Positions 15,712 through 24,607 of a stretch of DNA of 45,777 nt are shown piece by piece. Below the pieces are notes generated by a model, which saw nothing but the letters and a program-made list of their open reading frames with translations, did not search any database and was not told the DNA's origin. The stretch is from a bacterium. Lineage in GTDB: Bacteria > Babelota > Babeliae > Babelales > UBA12409. The position numbers were made by a program, and so were the translations under genes. Numbering within the stretch: the stretch's first letter is position 1; the number at the start of each line of letters is the position of its first letter. The stretch lies in contig JAKANL010000009.1 of assembly GCA_021823685.1 (NCBI GenBank), positions 1-45,777 of the forward strand, written 5' to 3'.

Positions 15712-18012
15712 TTAGGTAATTTTCATGGCTCTTAATTGTACCAGCCAATCAATAAAACGCTTACGCTTTTGGTGATCATTAAACCACCAATCATTCAGAC
15801 CGCGCTTAAGCGTAAACAAACGAACAAAATTTCCTGGCGTTGGTTCATCGATTTCAACATGATAATTAACCCAACGACCATTCGTTTCTGATTGCAATGT
15901 TGTTGGTTCTTCAAAGTGCGTTGCCAATATGCATATACTCCCCGGCACACGGCAAATGCGGCGGCAGACGTCACACAAGCGGACCACGCCTTCAGACGCC
16001 ACGGTACCGGTCATGCCCTCGTCAATAATGGACAAGCAGCGCGTTCCGGCCGGCAATTGGGTAATCGAATCTTCGATTTGCTTGAGCCGCCGCGCTTCGG
16101 CCATAAAGGTCGAAAGTGACTGCTGGATATTTTCCTGCACGTTGAGATACGTATAGATTTTCTGGAATGGCGTTATTTCGGCTTCTTGCGCAGCGGCAAT
16201 ACCAAACGTTTGTGCCAACACAACATTAAGAACGATGGCCTTCATGTTGGTTGATTTTCCGCTGCCGTTAGGCCCCGTCAACATCATATTGGCATCACCA
16301 CCAACACCCAACTCGACATCGTTCGCCCTTGCTTTGGCGTAATCAAGCAGGGGGCTCCAGAATTTTTTGAGCCTGACTACCGGTAACGAGCTATCGACGA
16401 ATTTAACGTAACAATAGGCCCCGGGCGTACAATTCCTCATCAAGTGCGCGGCTGCTGAAAGTGCATCCAATCGCCCCGCGGCCTCCAGCGCCGCCGTAAA
16501 CGCATTGCGCTGCTCCATCATCAACTTGTAGGCAACCAAAACTCGCGTTGAATTAGAAAAATACGAAGGATCACCTTGGAACGTTCTCGTTTGCAAAAGA
16601 TATAACAAGTTTTGCAGCTCTGGCGTACGTTGAGCATCAAAAAGAATTCTGATGTGCTCAAGTTCAGGAATATCAGCAAGCAGTGATGGATGCGCTTGGA
16701 GCACTTCGTTAATCCGCGCCAATCCACGTACAATGCTTGCAACGCCTATCAAACGTTTCTGCATATTATTTAAAATAGCGCGATCTACGGCTACAACATC
16801 TTTGCCCGTGTAGCAATTATATGCATAATATGCATCCAAACCGATGGTGCCCCCATACGTCAACAAAAATGCCGTTCCCCTCCCGCGTGGCAGATTATCC
16901 GTATATTTATCTTTGGCAGATCGAGACGCGCTCAAATCAGCAAGAGCTGCCATTGCATTGCCACTTTCACGCCCAAGCGCAGGGAATAATCCATACATCT
17001 TCTTTTGGTAGTCGCTGATTTCGGCTGAAATGCGAACCGAAGCAGCGCTGTCAGCATGAACCAATTGCGATTGCAGGGCCTGGACGTGTTCGCCCAACTG
17101 CTTCATTTGGCTATTAAGCGCATTAAGCGGTTGCTGAATCTCTGCAACTTTCTTCTCAAAAACCTCTTTAGTCATAGCTGAGGTAAAGGGATTATGCGCC
17201 AACCATAATTCTTTAAACGTGCTACAACCGGTCTTATTCAAAGCCTGCGCGGTTGCACAAATACTCTTCTTCCACCATGGCAATGCCGTATGCTCAGTCA
17301 TTGTTCCTATCCAATGAAGTACCAAAGCCATGCCAAACGCTGGATGTATAAATGGAAGCGCAAGACGCACATTTCTCATAGCGCGGCTCGCGTACGTCAA
17401 AGGGATATTTTTATTTACCCAATCAACATTTTTTGACCAATAAACACGTGCTAATAAATCTTTATTGATCTCAGCTTCTTTATCAAAAAAACTAAAAAAG
17501 AGCGCCTGCCCTTGTGCAATTGACTCAAGTGAGCTGCGTACCGTCGCCTGCATATTCTCATTTTCGGCCAGCGTTCGTATCGCGTTTTGAGGTTTAAGAA
17601 TTTCGTTTTTATTATTCAACGGTTTTGAAAAGAGTGTCATGATGGCGACATCACCAAAAAGGGTCTGCACACCCATGGTGCGTGATAATGCTGCATACTG
17701 GCTTCCCTTATTAATGAGATCAAGACTATTAATAGCGTCTATGTCGAGCACGGTACCAAACTGGTCATTGGGATAAAGCGCCTGCAACAATTGAACAAAA
17801 AAAAGCCGCTGTTCGGCGACCTTCACGGCATTCACCGTTAATGCATTTTGCATCTTTCCGCTCGGTTTACCCGAAGAAATATGGGGAACATTCGGTTTAA
17901 TGTCTACCCCTTTTACCAAAATATCATTCAAAAATTCATAATACGAGGCGCCAGAAGCCGACGAACCCAATAATCCAACGCTCAGACACAAGATGAGTTT
18001 TCTGGTAACCAT
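15712..18012 (-). CDS. MutS-family ATPase with an N-terminal signal peptide
   Basis: The C-terminal 200 residues are a MutS-type ABC ATPase. Walker A is GPNGSGKST (580-588), the MutS signature is QQSLSTFMAEARR (630-642), Walker B is CLSIIDE (659-665), and the switch His699 lies in ATHFE. The central part (about 280-560) looks like a lever/clamp helical core. There is no mismatch-binding Phe-x-Glu domain. Residues 1-22 form a typical signal peptide or anchor (MVTRK, hydrophobic core, SASGA). Export of an ATPase of this family is unexpected. The preceding gene (18128-19270) encodes a secreted coiled-coil protein on the same strand. No function is assigned. A non-repair, envelope or host role is inference. 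Confidence 0.82.
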   Translation of the reverse strand: MVTRKLILCLSVGLLGSSASGASYYEFLNDILVKGVDIKPNVPHISSGKPSGKMQNALTVNAVKVAEQRLFFVQLLQALYPNDQFGTVLDIDAINSLDLINKGSQYAALSRTMGVQTLFGDVAIMTLFSKPLNNKNEILKPQNAIRTLAENENMQATVRSSLESIAQGQALFFSFFDKEAEINKDLLARVYWSKNVDWVNKNIPLTYASRAMRNVRLALPFIHPAFGMALVLHWIGTMTEHTALPWWKKSICATAQALNKTGCSTFKELWLAHNPFTSAMTKEVFEKKVAEIQQPLNALNSQMKQLGEHVQALQSQLVHADSAASVRISAEISDYQKKMYGLFPALGRESGNAMAALADLSASRSAKDKYTDNLPRGRGTAFLLTYGGTIGLDAYYAYNCYTGKDVVAVDRAILNNMQKRLIGVASIVRGLARINEVLQAHPSLLADIPELEHIRILFDAQRTPELQNLLYLLQTRTFQGDPSYFSNSTRVLVAYKLMMEQRNAFTAALEAAGRLDALSAAAHLMRNCTPGAYCYVKFVDSSLPVVRLKKFWSPLLDYAKARANDVELGVGGDANMMLTGPNGSGKSTNMKAIVLNVVLAQTFGIAAAQEAEITPFQKIYTYLNVQENIQQSLSTFMAEARRLKQIEDSITQLPAGTRCLSIIDEGMTGTVASEGVVRLCDVCRRICRVPGSICILATHFEEPTTLQSETNGRWVNYHVEIDEPTPGNFVRLFTLKRGLNDWWFNDHQKRKRFIDWLVQLRAMKIT

Positions 18013-18127
18013 GATGGCCCCCTCAAAAAAATTATACTAGCCACCAGGATATACCGGAAAGAAAAATTGTCCATAGTCCGGACTATTATCCGTCGAAACT
18101 CAACCATAAGATGCTATTTTTGTCGCC

Positions 18128-19270
18128 TTATCTGTAACCGAAAAGCCGTTTAACCCATGAAAAAGCATCATGCGTCCATGAACTGACACGCGTGACAGCG
18201 GTATTCGTTACATCTTTGGTTCGCTGCCACCAGCTTGCGTTTAATCGGCGCTTGCATTCTTCGGCTTCTTGGCGGGCTTTTTCTAACTCAGCTTTGGCTT
18301 TCTCATCGCCTGAAAGCTCGGCAGCTTTTTTACGCTGATCAATCTCTTTACCCAGATCAAGCCCCTTGGTTTTCAAACGATCGATTGATTCTTTAAGTTC
18401 AGAAACTAATGACTGTACCTGCGTAACGGCATCATTAACATAGCTCCATAGTGTTTTCGTTACATAATCGCGTTTTTGTTCAACGTTACGCAAATAACCA
18501 TCCATCTCGTAAAACAAATCCCGCGCTTTTTTGTCGTTTAATTCTTTGCCAATGGTCTTAAAATGATCCCACGATTTTTTTTCATATTCACGACACTCAT
18601 TAATTTGCTGTGTCATAGCAGCAACCGACTTATCAAGCACGTCATCTAAGTCTTTAAGCGCTTTGAGCCGCACCGTTATTTGCTCCAAACTCTGCTGCTG
18701 TTCTTTGAGCTGTTGCAACATCGCACGCCCGGCTTCGTCAACATTGCCTTTGTTTGTACGCTGTACTTTGACTGAATCAATTAACTGAGCAACCACTTCA
18801 GTTGCTTTCCCCTGCTCAAAACCAAGTTCATTAAACGCCGTATCGGTAAGATTGTCACTATCATTGCGCACTTTGATAAACTGTGCCTGACTTTTATAGA
18901 GTTCGTTATTGAGCTTCATGATACGCTCATGCGTACGTTCGGCTTGTTCCCAAAAAGCCCGTTTGACGAGCCAATTTCCCTGCGCATCAAGCTCAGTAGT
19001 ATCCAATGTTTTTGGCATACACTGGCGCGTCAACGATGGATCAACTTGCACCGGTTTGCATGGTTTGCACGCAGATTTTTTTGTTTGCTGAAGCGTCGGA
19101 ACCGGCGCTATTTTTTTCACCTCACCGGCACTGCCAACAAGCATATCTCCGCCGTTTTGCGCTTGTTCAAATGCTTCTTTGGCTTTAGCTTCTTTGATCA
19201 GACCAGGCTCGTCTCCCAAACAAAATCCCCAAAGTCCGGTCATCGCTATCACTACCACACTTTTTTTCAT
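18128..19270 (-). CDS. Secreted coiled-coil protein of unknown function
   Basis: Not recognised. The start is the ATG at 19270, with AAGGA five bases upstream (another ATG lies two codons earlier). A signal peptide ends near GFCLG. A Cys/Pro segment (SACKPCKPVQ) follows. From about residue 105 to 345 the protein is almost continuous charged heptad-like helix (for example QQLKEQQQSLEQITVRLKAL), and a Trp-containing basic tail ends it. It resembles structural or tethering proteins. It lies between the flavin-barrel gene (13-base gap) and the MutS-like ATPase (115-base gap), all on the minus strand, and may work with the latter. Confidence 0.75.
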   Translation of the reverse strand: MKKSVVVIAMTGLWGFCLGDEPGLIKEAKAKEAFEQAQNGGDMLVGSAGEVKKIAPVPTLQQTKKSACKPCKPVQVDPSLTRQCMPKTLDTTELDAQGNWLVKRAFWEQAERTHERIMKLNNELYKSQAQFIKVRNDSDNLTDTAFNELGFEQGKATEVVAQLIDSVKVQRTNKGNVDEAGRAMLQQLKEQQQSLEQITVRLKALKDLDDVLDKSVAAMTQQINECREYEKKSWDHFKTIGKELNDKKARDLFYEMDGYLRNVEQKRDYVTKTLWSYVNDAVTQVQSLVSELKESIDRLKTKGLDLGKEIDQRKKAAELSGDEKAKAELEKARQEAEECKRRLNASWWQRTKDVTNTAVTRVSSWTHDAFSWVKRLFGYR

Positions 19271-19282
19271 ACCCATCCTTTT

Positions 19283-19744
19283 TTAGAGCGTTTTCGCCAA
19301 TGTTTTGAGCTCGTCATAGAGCCCCTGGCACAATTCTTGTGCTTCCGGAGAAGTATAGCTCCAACGCACGCCACTATCAACTCTACTTAACACAGAACGA
19401 TCACATTTAATATCAATAATATCAATGCGAACCACGTTCATAAGCGGATGGACTGATGAAGGCGCACACACCACGCCAGCACGTCCCAAAATGCTATAGG
19501 CGACATTGGTATCATCTAGAAAGCACAACATGACTTTCTTTTGCCATACCATATTGTGATAACCCGTGTGTTCTTTATGAATGGTAATTAATAGACTTTC
19601 GAGCCCCTTTGGATACATACATTGAATCGGCGTTGTATGAGGGAGACCTTTTTCAGAAAACGTTGCAAGAACCGCAACCATTTTTTCGCTTTTCAATGCT
19701 GCCAACAAATCATCGGGAAGCTTTACCCCTACGTGTTTTGCCAT
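19283..19744 (-). CDS. Pyridoxamine 5'-phosphate oxidase-like flavin split-barrel protein
   Basis: The 153-residue protein has the FMN-binding split-barrel pattern: a start LLAALKSEKMVAVLATFSEK, the strand GLPHTTPIQCMYP, then LLITIHKEHTGYHNM and VMLCFLDD. Such proteins bind FMN, F420 or haem and range from PNP oxidases to general stress proteins. The true PdxH active-site set is not evident, so the substrate is unknown. AAGAGG stands before the ATG. Cytoplasmic: no signal peptide, unlike its downstream neighbours. The 234 bases upstream contain no gene I can support. Confidence 0.7.
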   Translation of the reverse strand: MAKHVGVKLPDDLLAALKSEKMVAVLATFSEKGLPHTTPIQCMYPKGLESLLITIHKEHTGYHNMVWQKKVMLCFLDDTNVAYSILGRAGVVCAPSSVHPLMNVVRIDIIDIKCDRSVLSRVDSGVRWSYTSPEAQELCQGLYDELKTLAKTL

Positions 19745-19978
19745 ATCATACCTCTTTGCAATTTTCAGCGCATAAATAACAATTTTTCATCAAAATGCCA
19801 CACTTAACACGAAAAGAACCTCGGGAAACTTCGGCAACACGTTTTCAATCATGTTTGAGCACCGAAAACCGTTACGCATCATTCCCCTCAGAATTTAGGA
19901 TCCCCAAACCATATACTGAAAGATATTTCTAGTATAGCAAATATGTCAAGTTTTGGCGACTATCATTGAACAAGGCGA

Positions 19979-20485
19979 TTATTTATTGGCCGATTTTGAG
20001 CGATCAATCGTTCTATGAGCACAATCAAGCAACCGCACCATTTCATCTATTGATACTGCGGCATAATTAAATTTTACCAAAGAGGCTACCCGGACGACAT
20101 ATTGGCAGTCGGCAAATATACCATCGGCCACCCCCTGATTTTTGAGTAGAGCAAGCCACTGCTGATCGGTCATTGCACGAATCTCAGGCTGCCGTAAAAA
20201 AACCGCAAAGTACGCCTTAAGCAGGCTCGTAACGGCAGCAACGGCCTGCGGACCCGTTATTTGACGCGTTTCGAAGCGATTGCGCACATCGTCAATCAGC
20301 TGAAGGGTTATCACATGGGGTAAAAGCTGCTCCCGCGGCCGGCGCAAGCGCCGTATAAGAAACAGAATGCCAACACCAATCGCCACTAAAAGCCCAACCA
20401 GTATGGCAATCACGACCGGGTCCTGCCACCAGTCAACACCGATAACTTCGTATACGTTCAAATCAAGCTGTTCGGCTCGGTTCAT
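19979..20485 (-). CDS. Membrane protein partner of the DUF58 gene (DUF4381-like)
   Basis: A 168-residue protein with a short N-terminal segment, one membrane helix (about 28-45: VVIAILVGLLVAIGVGILFLI), a basic patch RRLRRPRE, and a cytosolic helical domain. This layout and the position directly after DUF58, with an ATGA overlap, resemble the DUF4381 genes of MoxR-DUF58-Bat operons. That similarity is by context and topology only. The MoxR ATPase and the von Willebrand Bat proteins are not in the window. Its role may be in assembly or chaperoning of envelope complexes. Confidence 0.55.
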   Translation of the reverse strand: MNRAEQLDLNVYEVIGVDWWQDPVVIAILVGLLVAIGVGILFLIRRLRRPREQLLPHVITLQLIDDVRNRFETRQITGPQAVAAVTSLLKAYFAVFLRQPEIRAMTDQQWLALLKNQGVADGIFADCQYVVRVASLVKFNYAAVSIDEMVRLLDCAHRTIDRSKSANK

Positions 20486-21375
20486 CGCAGCATACTCCGC
20501 TGAATATGGATACCAGCATGGCCCATCGAACGGTGTTTAAAAAGAGCAATAAGTTGCGCGCTATAATCTGCATGCGCATCAACATCGACCACATCGATAC
20601 CGGCACCCCGCAAAGCGTTGCTCTGCTTAATCCACCGCTCACGCAGCAGCGCATTAATCCAAGCCAGGCTATCAACCTGCACCCGTTGGCCGGTTTCAAT
20701 ATCTTCCAGCAACAATCCACCATCGGCAGGCAAAAAGCGCTCAGCGTGGTCGTAGCATCGCAATGCGACCAAATCAACGCCACGAGAATGTACGCGCACA
20801 TTTTCCGTACCCTGCGTATCAATAAAATCAGATACTAAAAAGACCATAGAATCTTTGTGCCAACGCTGCGCGCAATAGGTGATGGCCGCACCAATATCGG
20901 TCACGGCCTGCCCCTGCGGCTCGTAACGATAAAGCGCGGTTACCAAATGGTGAACGTGATTAATCGTATTATGCGGCGGAATAACCTGCCGTACCTGGTC
21001 ATCAAAAAAAACAAGCCCAACACTATCTTGACTATACTGACCGGCAAAGGCCAACAGCGCAGCAACGTCACGCATTAAATCGTTTTTCTTTTGATATGAG
21101 CCGTAAAGAACCGAAGAAGAAACATCGAGAGCAATAATAATACGGCGATTGCGTTCTTCCAAACATTCTTTTACGAGCAATCGGTTGAACCGCGCTGAAC
21201 CTTTCCAATCAATAAAACGAACGTCATCGCCCACAACGTAATCACGGACCTGGTGAAACTCAATGCCATAACCACGCTGCGTCGTAACCGCTTGTCCCGA
21301 TTGCGCACCTTGCATCAGCTGGCGCGTTACCATCCGGATATGCTGTATACGATTCATTACCTGCTGGTTGAGCAC
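20482..21375 (-). CDS. DUF58 domain protein
   Basis: DUF58 proteins carry a degenerate von Willebrand A-like domain and usually accompany MoxR AAA+ ATPases. The signature FHQVRDYVVGDDVRFIDWKG followed by ALDVSSSVLYGS is clear. The latter stands where the MIDAS-like DxSxS lies. I start at the GTG at 21375, which aligns with the usual N-terminus. A TTG at 21387, overlapping the serS stop, and an ATG at 21357 are alternatives. It is coupled downstream to the membrane protein at 19979-20485 and probably upstream to serS. Confidence 0.85.
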   Translation of the reverse strand: MLNQQVMNRIQHIRMVTRQLMQGAQSGQAVTTQRGYGIEFHQVRDYVVGDDVRFIDWKGSARFNRLLVKECLEERNRRIIIALDVSSSVLYGSYQKKNDLMRDVAALLAFAGQYSQDSVGLVFFDDQVRQVIPPHNTINHVHHLVTALYRYEPQGQAVTDIGAAITYCAQRWHKDSMVFLVSDFIDTQGTENVRVHSRGVDLVALRCYDHAERFLPADGGLLLEDIETGQRVQVDSLAWINALLRERWIKQSNALRGAGIDVVDVDAHADYSAQLIALFKHRSMGHAGIHIQRSMLR

Positions 21376-21380
21376 GTCGC

Positions 21381-22613
21381 CTACCAATCCATATAAAGCT
21401 GTAAAGCCGCCGGTAGCTTAATTGAACCATCAGGTTGTTGGAATGTTTCCATTAACGCCACGATTAGGCGTGGCAACGCCAATGACGACGCATTAAGCGT
21501 ATGAACGAATTCAGCCTTTGCTTCCGGCTCGCGTTTAAAACGCATAGCTGCACGGCGCGCTTGGAAATCGGTGCAATTGCTGCACGATGAAACTTCCATA
21601 TATGCGTTTTGGCCCGGCATCCAAACTTCGATATCATAGGTCTTTGCCGAAGGAAACGAACAATCTTGCATAGCCAATAAACTGACACGGTAATGGAGCC
21701 CAAGCTCAGTCAAAAGCTTTTGAGCACACTCAACCATGCGTTCAAGCTCAGCCATCGAATCTTCTGGCGAGACAATCGAATACAATTCAACTTTTTCGAA
21801 CTGGTGAATACGGATAAGCCCACGCTCATGCGCGCCGTAACCGCCGGCTTCACGTCTAAAGCAGCTCGTCCAGGCCGTCATGCGCAGCGGGAGCTGAGCA
21901 GCAGACAAAATCGTATCACGATACAAATTGGTCAAATTTACTTCAGCCGTTGGCGTCAAAAAGAGCCCCTCACCGACAATTTCATACACGTTATCGCGGA
22001 ACTTGGGGAAATTACTGGCACAAACAAGCGATTGCTCGTTAACTAAATACGGCGGAATCATCGGCTGAAAGCCATGTGCTTCGTTATTTTTGAGCATCAT
22101 GCGCGTTAAGGCATATACCAGCTTGACGGCTTGTCCTTGATAGAAAGCAAATTGGCTGCCCGTCATCTTGGCTGCCGCTTCAAAATTAAGCCACCCGTTT
22201 TTCTTACCTAATTCAACATGATTAAGCGGCGCAAACGAAAACTGCGGTTTTTCGCCAATAAGTTTAACGACCTTATTGGCTTCCTTGCCACCCAAGGGCA
22301 AGTCGGCATCAGGAATATTAGGGCAACTGAGTGCTAACAATTCCAGATCGCGCCGTAGATGCTCAAGCGCATACTCTTTTTCTTTAAGCTGTGAACCAAT
22401 AGAAATAGATTCTTGGCGTACCGCATCGGTAATTCCACCTTTTGCCTGGTTAGCAAGCTCATTTTTACGCGCGCGGAGTTTTTCAACATCAATATTTATC
22501 GCGCGGCGCTCTTCATCCAAACGTAATAATCGCTCAACATCAAAACTTGGATCTTTAGCTTTGAGTAATTGAATCTTTTCTGGTTGGCTGCGCAATACGG
22601 CTACATCTATCAT
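21381..22613 (-). CDS. serS: Seryl-tRNA synthetase
   Basis: A class II synthetase that charges tRNA-Ser. The 410-residue protein has the N-terminal tRNA-binding antiparallel coiled coil (about 30-100), motif 2 region TAWTSCFRREAGGYG...GLIRIHQFEKVE, the Thr-x-Glu loop LTPTAEVNL and motif 3 LNASSLALPRLIVALMET with its conserved Arg. The length is slightly shorter than usual at the C-terminus. AGGTAA precedes the ATG. Its stop overlaps the DUF58 reading frame. Confidence 0.96.
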   Translation of the reverse strand: MIDVAVLRSQPEKIQLLKAKDPSFDVERLLRLDEERRAINIDVEKLRARKNELANQAKGGITDAVRQESISIGSQLKEKEYALEHLRRDLELLALSCPNIPDADLPLGGKEANKVVKLIGEKPQFSFAPLNHVELGKKNGWLNFEAAAKMTGSQFAFYQGQAVKLVYALTRMMLKNNEAHGFQPMIPPYLVNEQSLVCASNFPKFRDNVYEIVGEGLFLTPTAEVNLTNLYRDTILSAAQLPLRMTAWTSCFRREAGGYGAHERGLIRIHQFEKVELYSIVSPEDSMAELERMVECAQKLLTELGLHYRVSLLAMQDCSFPSAKTYDIEVWMPGQNAYMEVSSCSNCTDFQARRAAMRFKREPEAKAEFVHTLNASSLALPRLIVALMETFQQPDGSIKLPAALQLYMDW

Positions 22614-22743
22614 GGGATTACCTCAATAATTCGTATCGCTTTTAGTGTACCGAAAAGCAGCACGAACCGCAAAGGCGCCGCAACTAAAAACAGCACAAAA
22701 AGTATATATTGCGCGAAAAACGCAGGCTTCGCAAAATTTCAAC

Positions 22744-22771
22744 TTGACAAATTTTAGGCAAATGGTACACT
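22744..22771 (+). promoter_or_regulatory. Sigma-70-like promoter for the small membrane protein
   Basis: TTGACA (22744-22749) and TACACT (22766-22771) are 16 bases apart, about 60 bases before the ATG at 22833. Confidence 0.6.
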
Positions 22772-22832
22772 TAAAATATGCGTGAAAAATGGGTAAAAAG
22801 ATCACGCTGTCATTACAAAAGAAAGGGTTTAC

Positions 22833-23009
22833 ATGAACTTTCTCAAGAAATTACCAAGCAGTGGCAAGGGTATTTTGGTAATGGTCGTCGGTGCCATGAT
22901 CATTATGGGCGCCTTTGATCTTATCCACATCCAGTGGAATTACGTTGTAGCCTTACTTGGCTTGGCCGTTGTTTTACGCGGTCTTCAATTAGCATTCAAG
23001 CCTGAATAA
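22833..23009 (+). CDS. Small two-helix membrane protein (58 residues)
   Basis: A short gene supported by its setting. It has a good promoter at 22744-22771, GAAAGGG ten bases before the ATG, and a strong terminator at 23034-23062. The protein begins MNFLKKLPSSGKG and has two hydrophobic segments, ILVMVVGAMIIMGAFDLI and NYVVALLGLAVVLRGLQLA, joined by HIQW. It is a monocistronic transcription unit between divergent serS and the next plus-strand gene. No family recognised. Confidence 0.7.
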   Translation: MNFLKKLPSSGKGILVMVVGAMIIMGAFDLIHIQWNYVVALLGLAVVLRGLQLAFKPE

Positions 23010-23033
23010 CACACGCTATTTTCAACACTTTTG

Positions 23034-23062
23034 ATGGCCAGCGTGAGCTGGCCATTTTTTTT
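23034..23062 (+). terminator. Strong intrinsic terminator
   Basis: ATGGCCAGC, loop GTGA, GCTGGCCAT gives a nine-base perfect stem followed by eight T. It ends the small membrane protein gene. Confidence 0.88.
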
Positions 23063-23112
23063 AGCCACTATCGCTGCTAGAATAACAACGACGTATATCA
23101 TATGTGAGAATA

Positions 23113-24510
23113 ATGATTATGAACAAAAAAATATACCCCACATTACTCATGAGTTTACCACTCTTAATGACCTCGCCGCTTCTAAACATGCAAATGGACC
23201 CCCCTATAGTTCACAATGTTACGGATATTACGCATGATTTATCAACCTACATACCTGCTGATCGCTACGTTGAAATTGACAGCGCGTGGCAATCAATCAG
23301 CAATTCCGATACCCTTTATCGTGCCGTTGGACGGCCAGATACCTGCACACAAAACGGCCTTTTTGATTGGCCGCATTTTATTGCAAAAATCAGTCATGAA
23401 AATAATCGGGAAAATAAGGATTATACCATTTTCGGATCGACGCGAGATAAACCTGCCCATGCACCCGCCGTGCCTCTCTCTGTAGATCAAGAAATAGTTT
23501 TGCAGCACATACGAAAAGCCGATTATGCCGAACTCAATCAGATTCTTCAATCGCTTCGCCACGACATCTTTCATGAGCAACTTATCAATAAAATACTCGA
23601 ACTTGCATGGCATCAAAATTATCACATTAAAGCTGCTGCCATTTTTGTGCTCACTGAACTGGGTAAAAGCGTTGAACTGCCGGCATACGTGTACCATGTA
23701 TTAAGCCAAGCCTGCGTTGAAGAAAATTACCCGTATCCATTCAAACCATCATTTTTTACGTTGCCCGGATGCTTCTTGTATTGGCTTGGTTGTCCAGAAT
23801 TTGCCAACCATCGCAAACAACAGCTTGCCGTCGAAACCTATGGCCCAGAGCTTTCGAGCAATCCACTTGTACACCATACCATCAATAAAACACTTACCTG
23901 CCTGGGTGGAGCCGGGAAAATCACGCTCCGCGACGGCAGGATTTGTCGCCAAATCGACGTAAACCCATCGCAAACAATAGCAATCCCAGCCGGCACGCAC
24001 ATACACATACGCAACACAACGCTCAAACGACTCATTTTTTGGACTCAATCGCAACCCATCCATAATCATAACCAACGGTTAGAAACGCAGCTCGCCCCAG
24101 CAATCTGGCCAAATAAGCCAAGCGGTGGCATAGCAGAAACTCAGAAGGAATATGCCCAAAGCCTCGTTAATCAACACCGTCTCTTTGAAATTTACTGTGA
24201 TCTTCACACGCAATCGCTACCGCTACTCTATCGTTATTTTTTGATCCGGCTGAGTAATCTCGATAATTTAATTGACGACAAATTGGCCATCGCTAACGAT
24301 CGAGAAGAGCATTGGTTTTTGCGCGTGGCCGCTATCGGCGCCTTGGCTCCTTACCGATCAAAAGCAATCACCACGTGCATGAAAAAGCTATGTCATGATC
24401 CCATTCGAGCCGTAAGACGCGCAGCGCGGCAAGGCATGTTCGGCGTCTCCCCTTCTTTGCCCCTTACGGTACACACGACCAAAGAATTCACATGTGCGAT
24501 TGGCAATTAA
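23113..24510 (+). CDS. Secreted HEAT-repeat-like protein of unknown function
   Basis: A 465-residue protein with a signal peptide-like start (MNKK then a hydrophobic run through LMTSPLL) and Met-Asp near the expected cleavage point. Two parts look like HEAT or Armadillo helices: about 170-195 (NYHIKAAAIFVLTELGK) and about 405-450 (WFLRVAAIGALAPYRSKAI followed by PIRAVRRAARQGM). Between them is a Cys- and His-containing region without a clear motif. I start at ATG 23113. ATG 23119 is equally possible, and an upstream GTG is less likely. Ribosome-binding site is weak. Probable protein-interaction role outside the cytoplasm. Confidence 0.68.
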   Translation: MIMNKKIYPTLLMSLPLLMTSPLLNMQMDPPIVHNVTDITHDLSTYIPADRYVEIDSAWQSISNSDTLYRAVGRPDTCTQNGLFDWPHFIAKISHENNRENKDYTIFGSTRDKPAHAPAVPLSVDQEIVLQHIRKADYAELNQILQSLRHDIFHEQLINKILELAWHQNYHIKAAAIFVLTELGKSVELPAYVYHVLSQACVEENYPYPFKPSFFTLPGCFLYWLGCPEFANHRKQQLAVETYGPELSSNPLVHHTINKTLTCLGGAGKITLRDGRICRQIDVNPSQTIAIPAGTHIHIRNTTLKRLIFWTQSQPIHNHNQRLETQLAPAIWPNKPSGGIAETQKEYAQSLVNQHRLFEIYCDLHTQSLPLLYRYFLIRLSNLDNLIDDKLAIANDREEHWFLRVAAIGALAPYRSKAITTCMKKLCHDPIRAVRRAARQGMFGVSPSLPLTVHTTKEFTCAIGN

Positions 24511-24533
24511 ACCGCCCGGGCAAACATTTCAGT

Positions 24534-24561
24534 TTGAAAATCTTCGCCATTATGCTATACT
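24534..24561 (+). promoter_or_regulatory. Sigma-70-like promoter, duplicated unit 1
   Basis: TTGAAA (24534-24539), 16-base spacer, TATACT (24556-24561). The region from here to the ATG at 24608 is similar to that before 25429. Confidence 0.58.
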
Positions 24562-24607
24562 GAATATGAATGGAATATTTTAGCCATCGTTACACGTTAG
24601 GGACACT

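Noticed and set aside
18073-18086. Perfect 14-base palindrome (ATAGTCC/GGACTAT) upstream of the MutS-like gene as an operator
   Set aside because: About three such palindromes are expected by chance in a window of this size, and there is no second copy or strong promoter near it.
19803-19940. A 45-codon open frame in the 234-base gap before the flavin-barrel gene
   Set aside because: No ribosome-binding site, biased composition and no recognisable protein features.
19922-19949. Minus-strand promoter with TTGACA at 19949-19944
   Set aside because: The -35 is perfect, but no acceptable -10 lies at 16-18 bases, and the nearby TATACT is only seven bases away.
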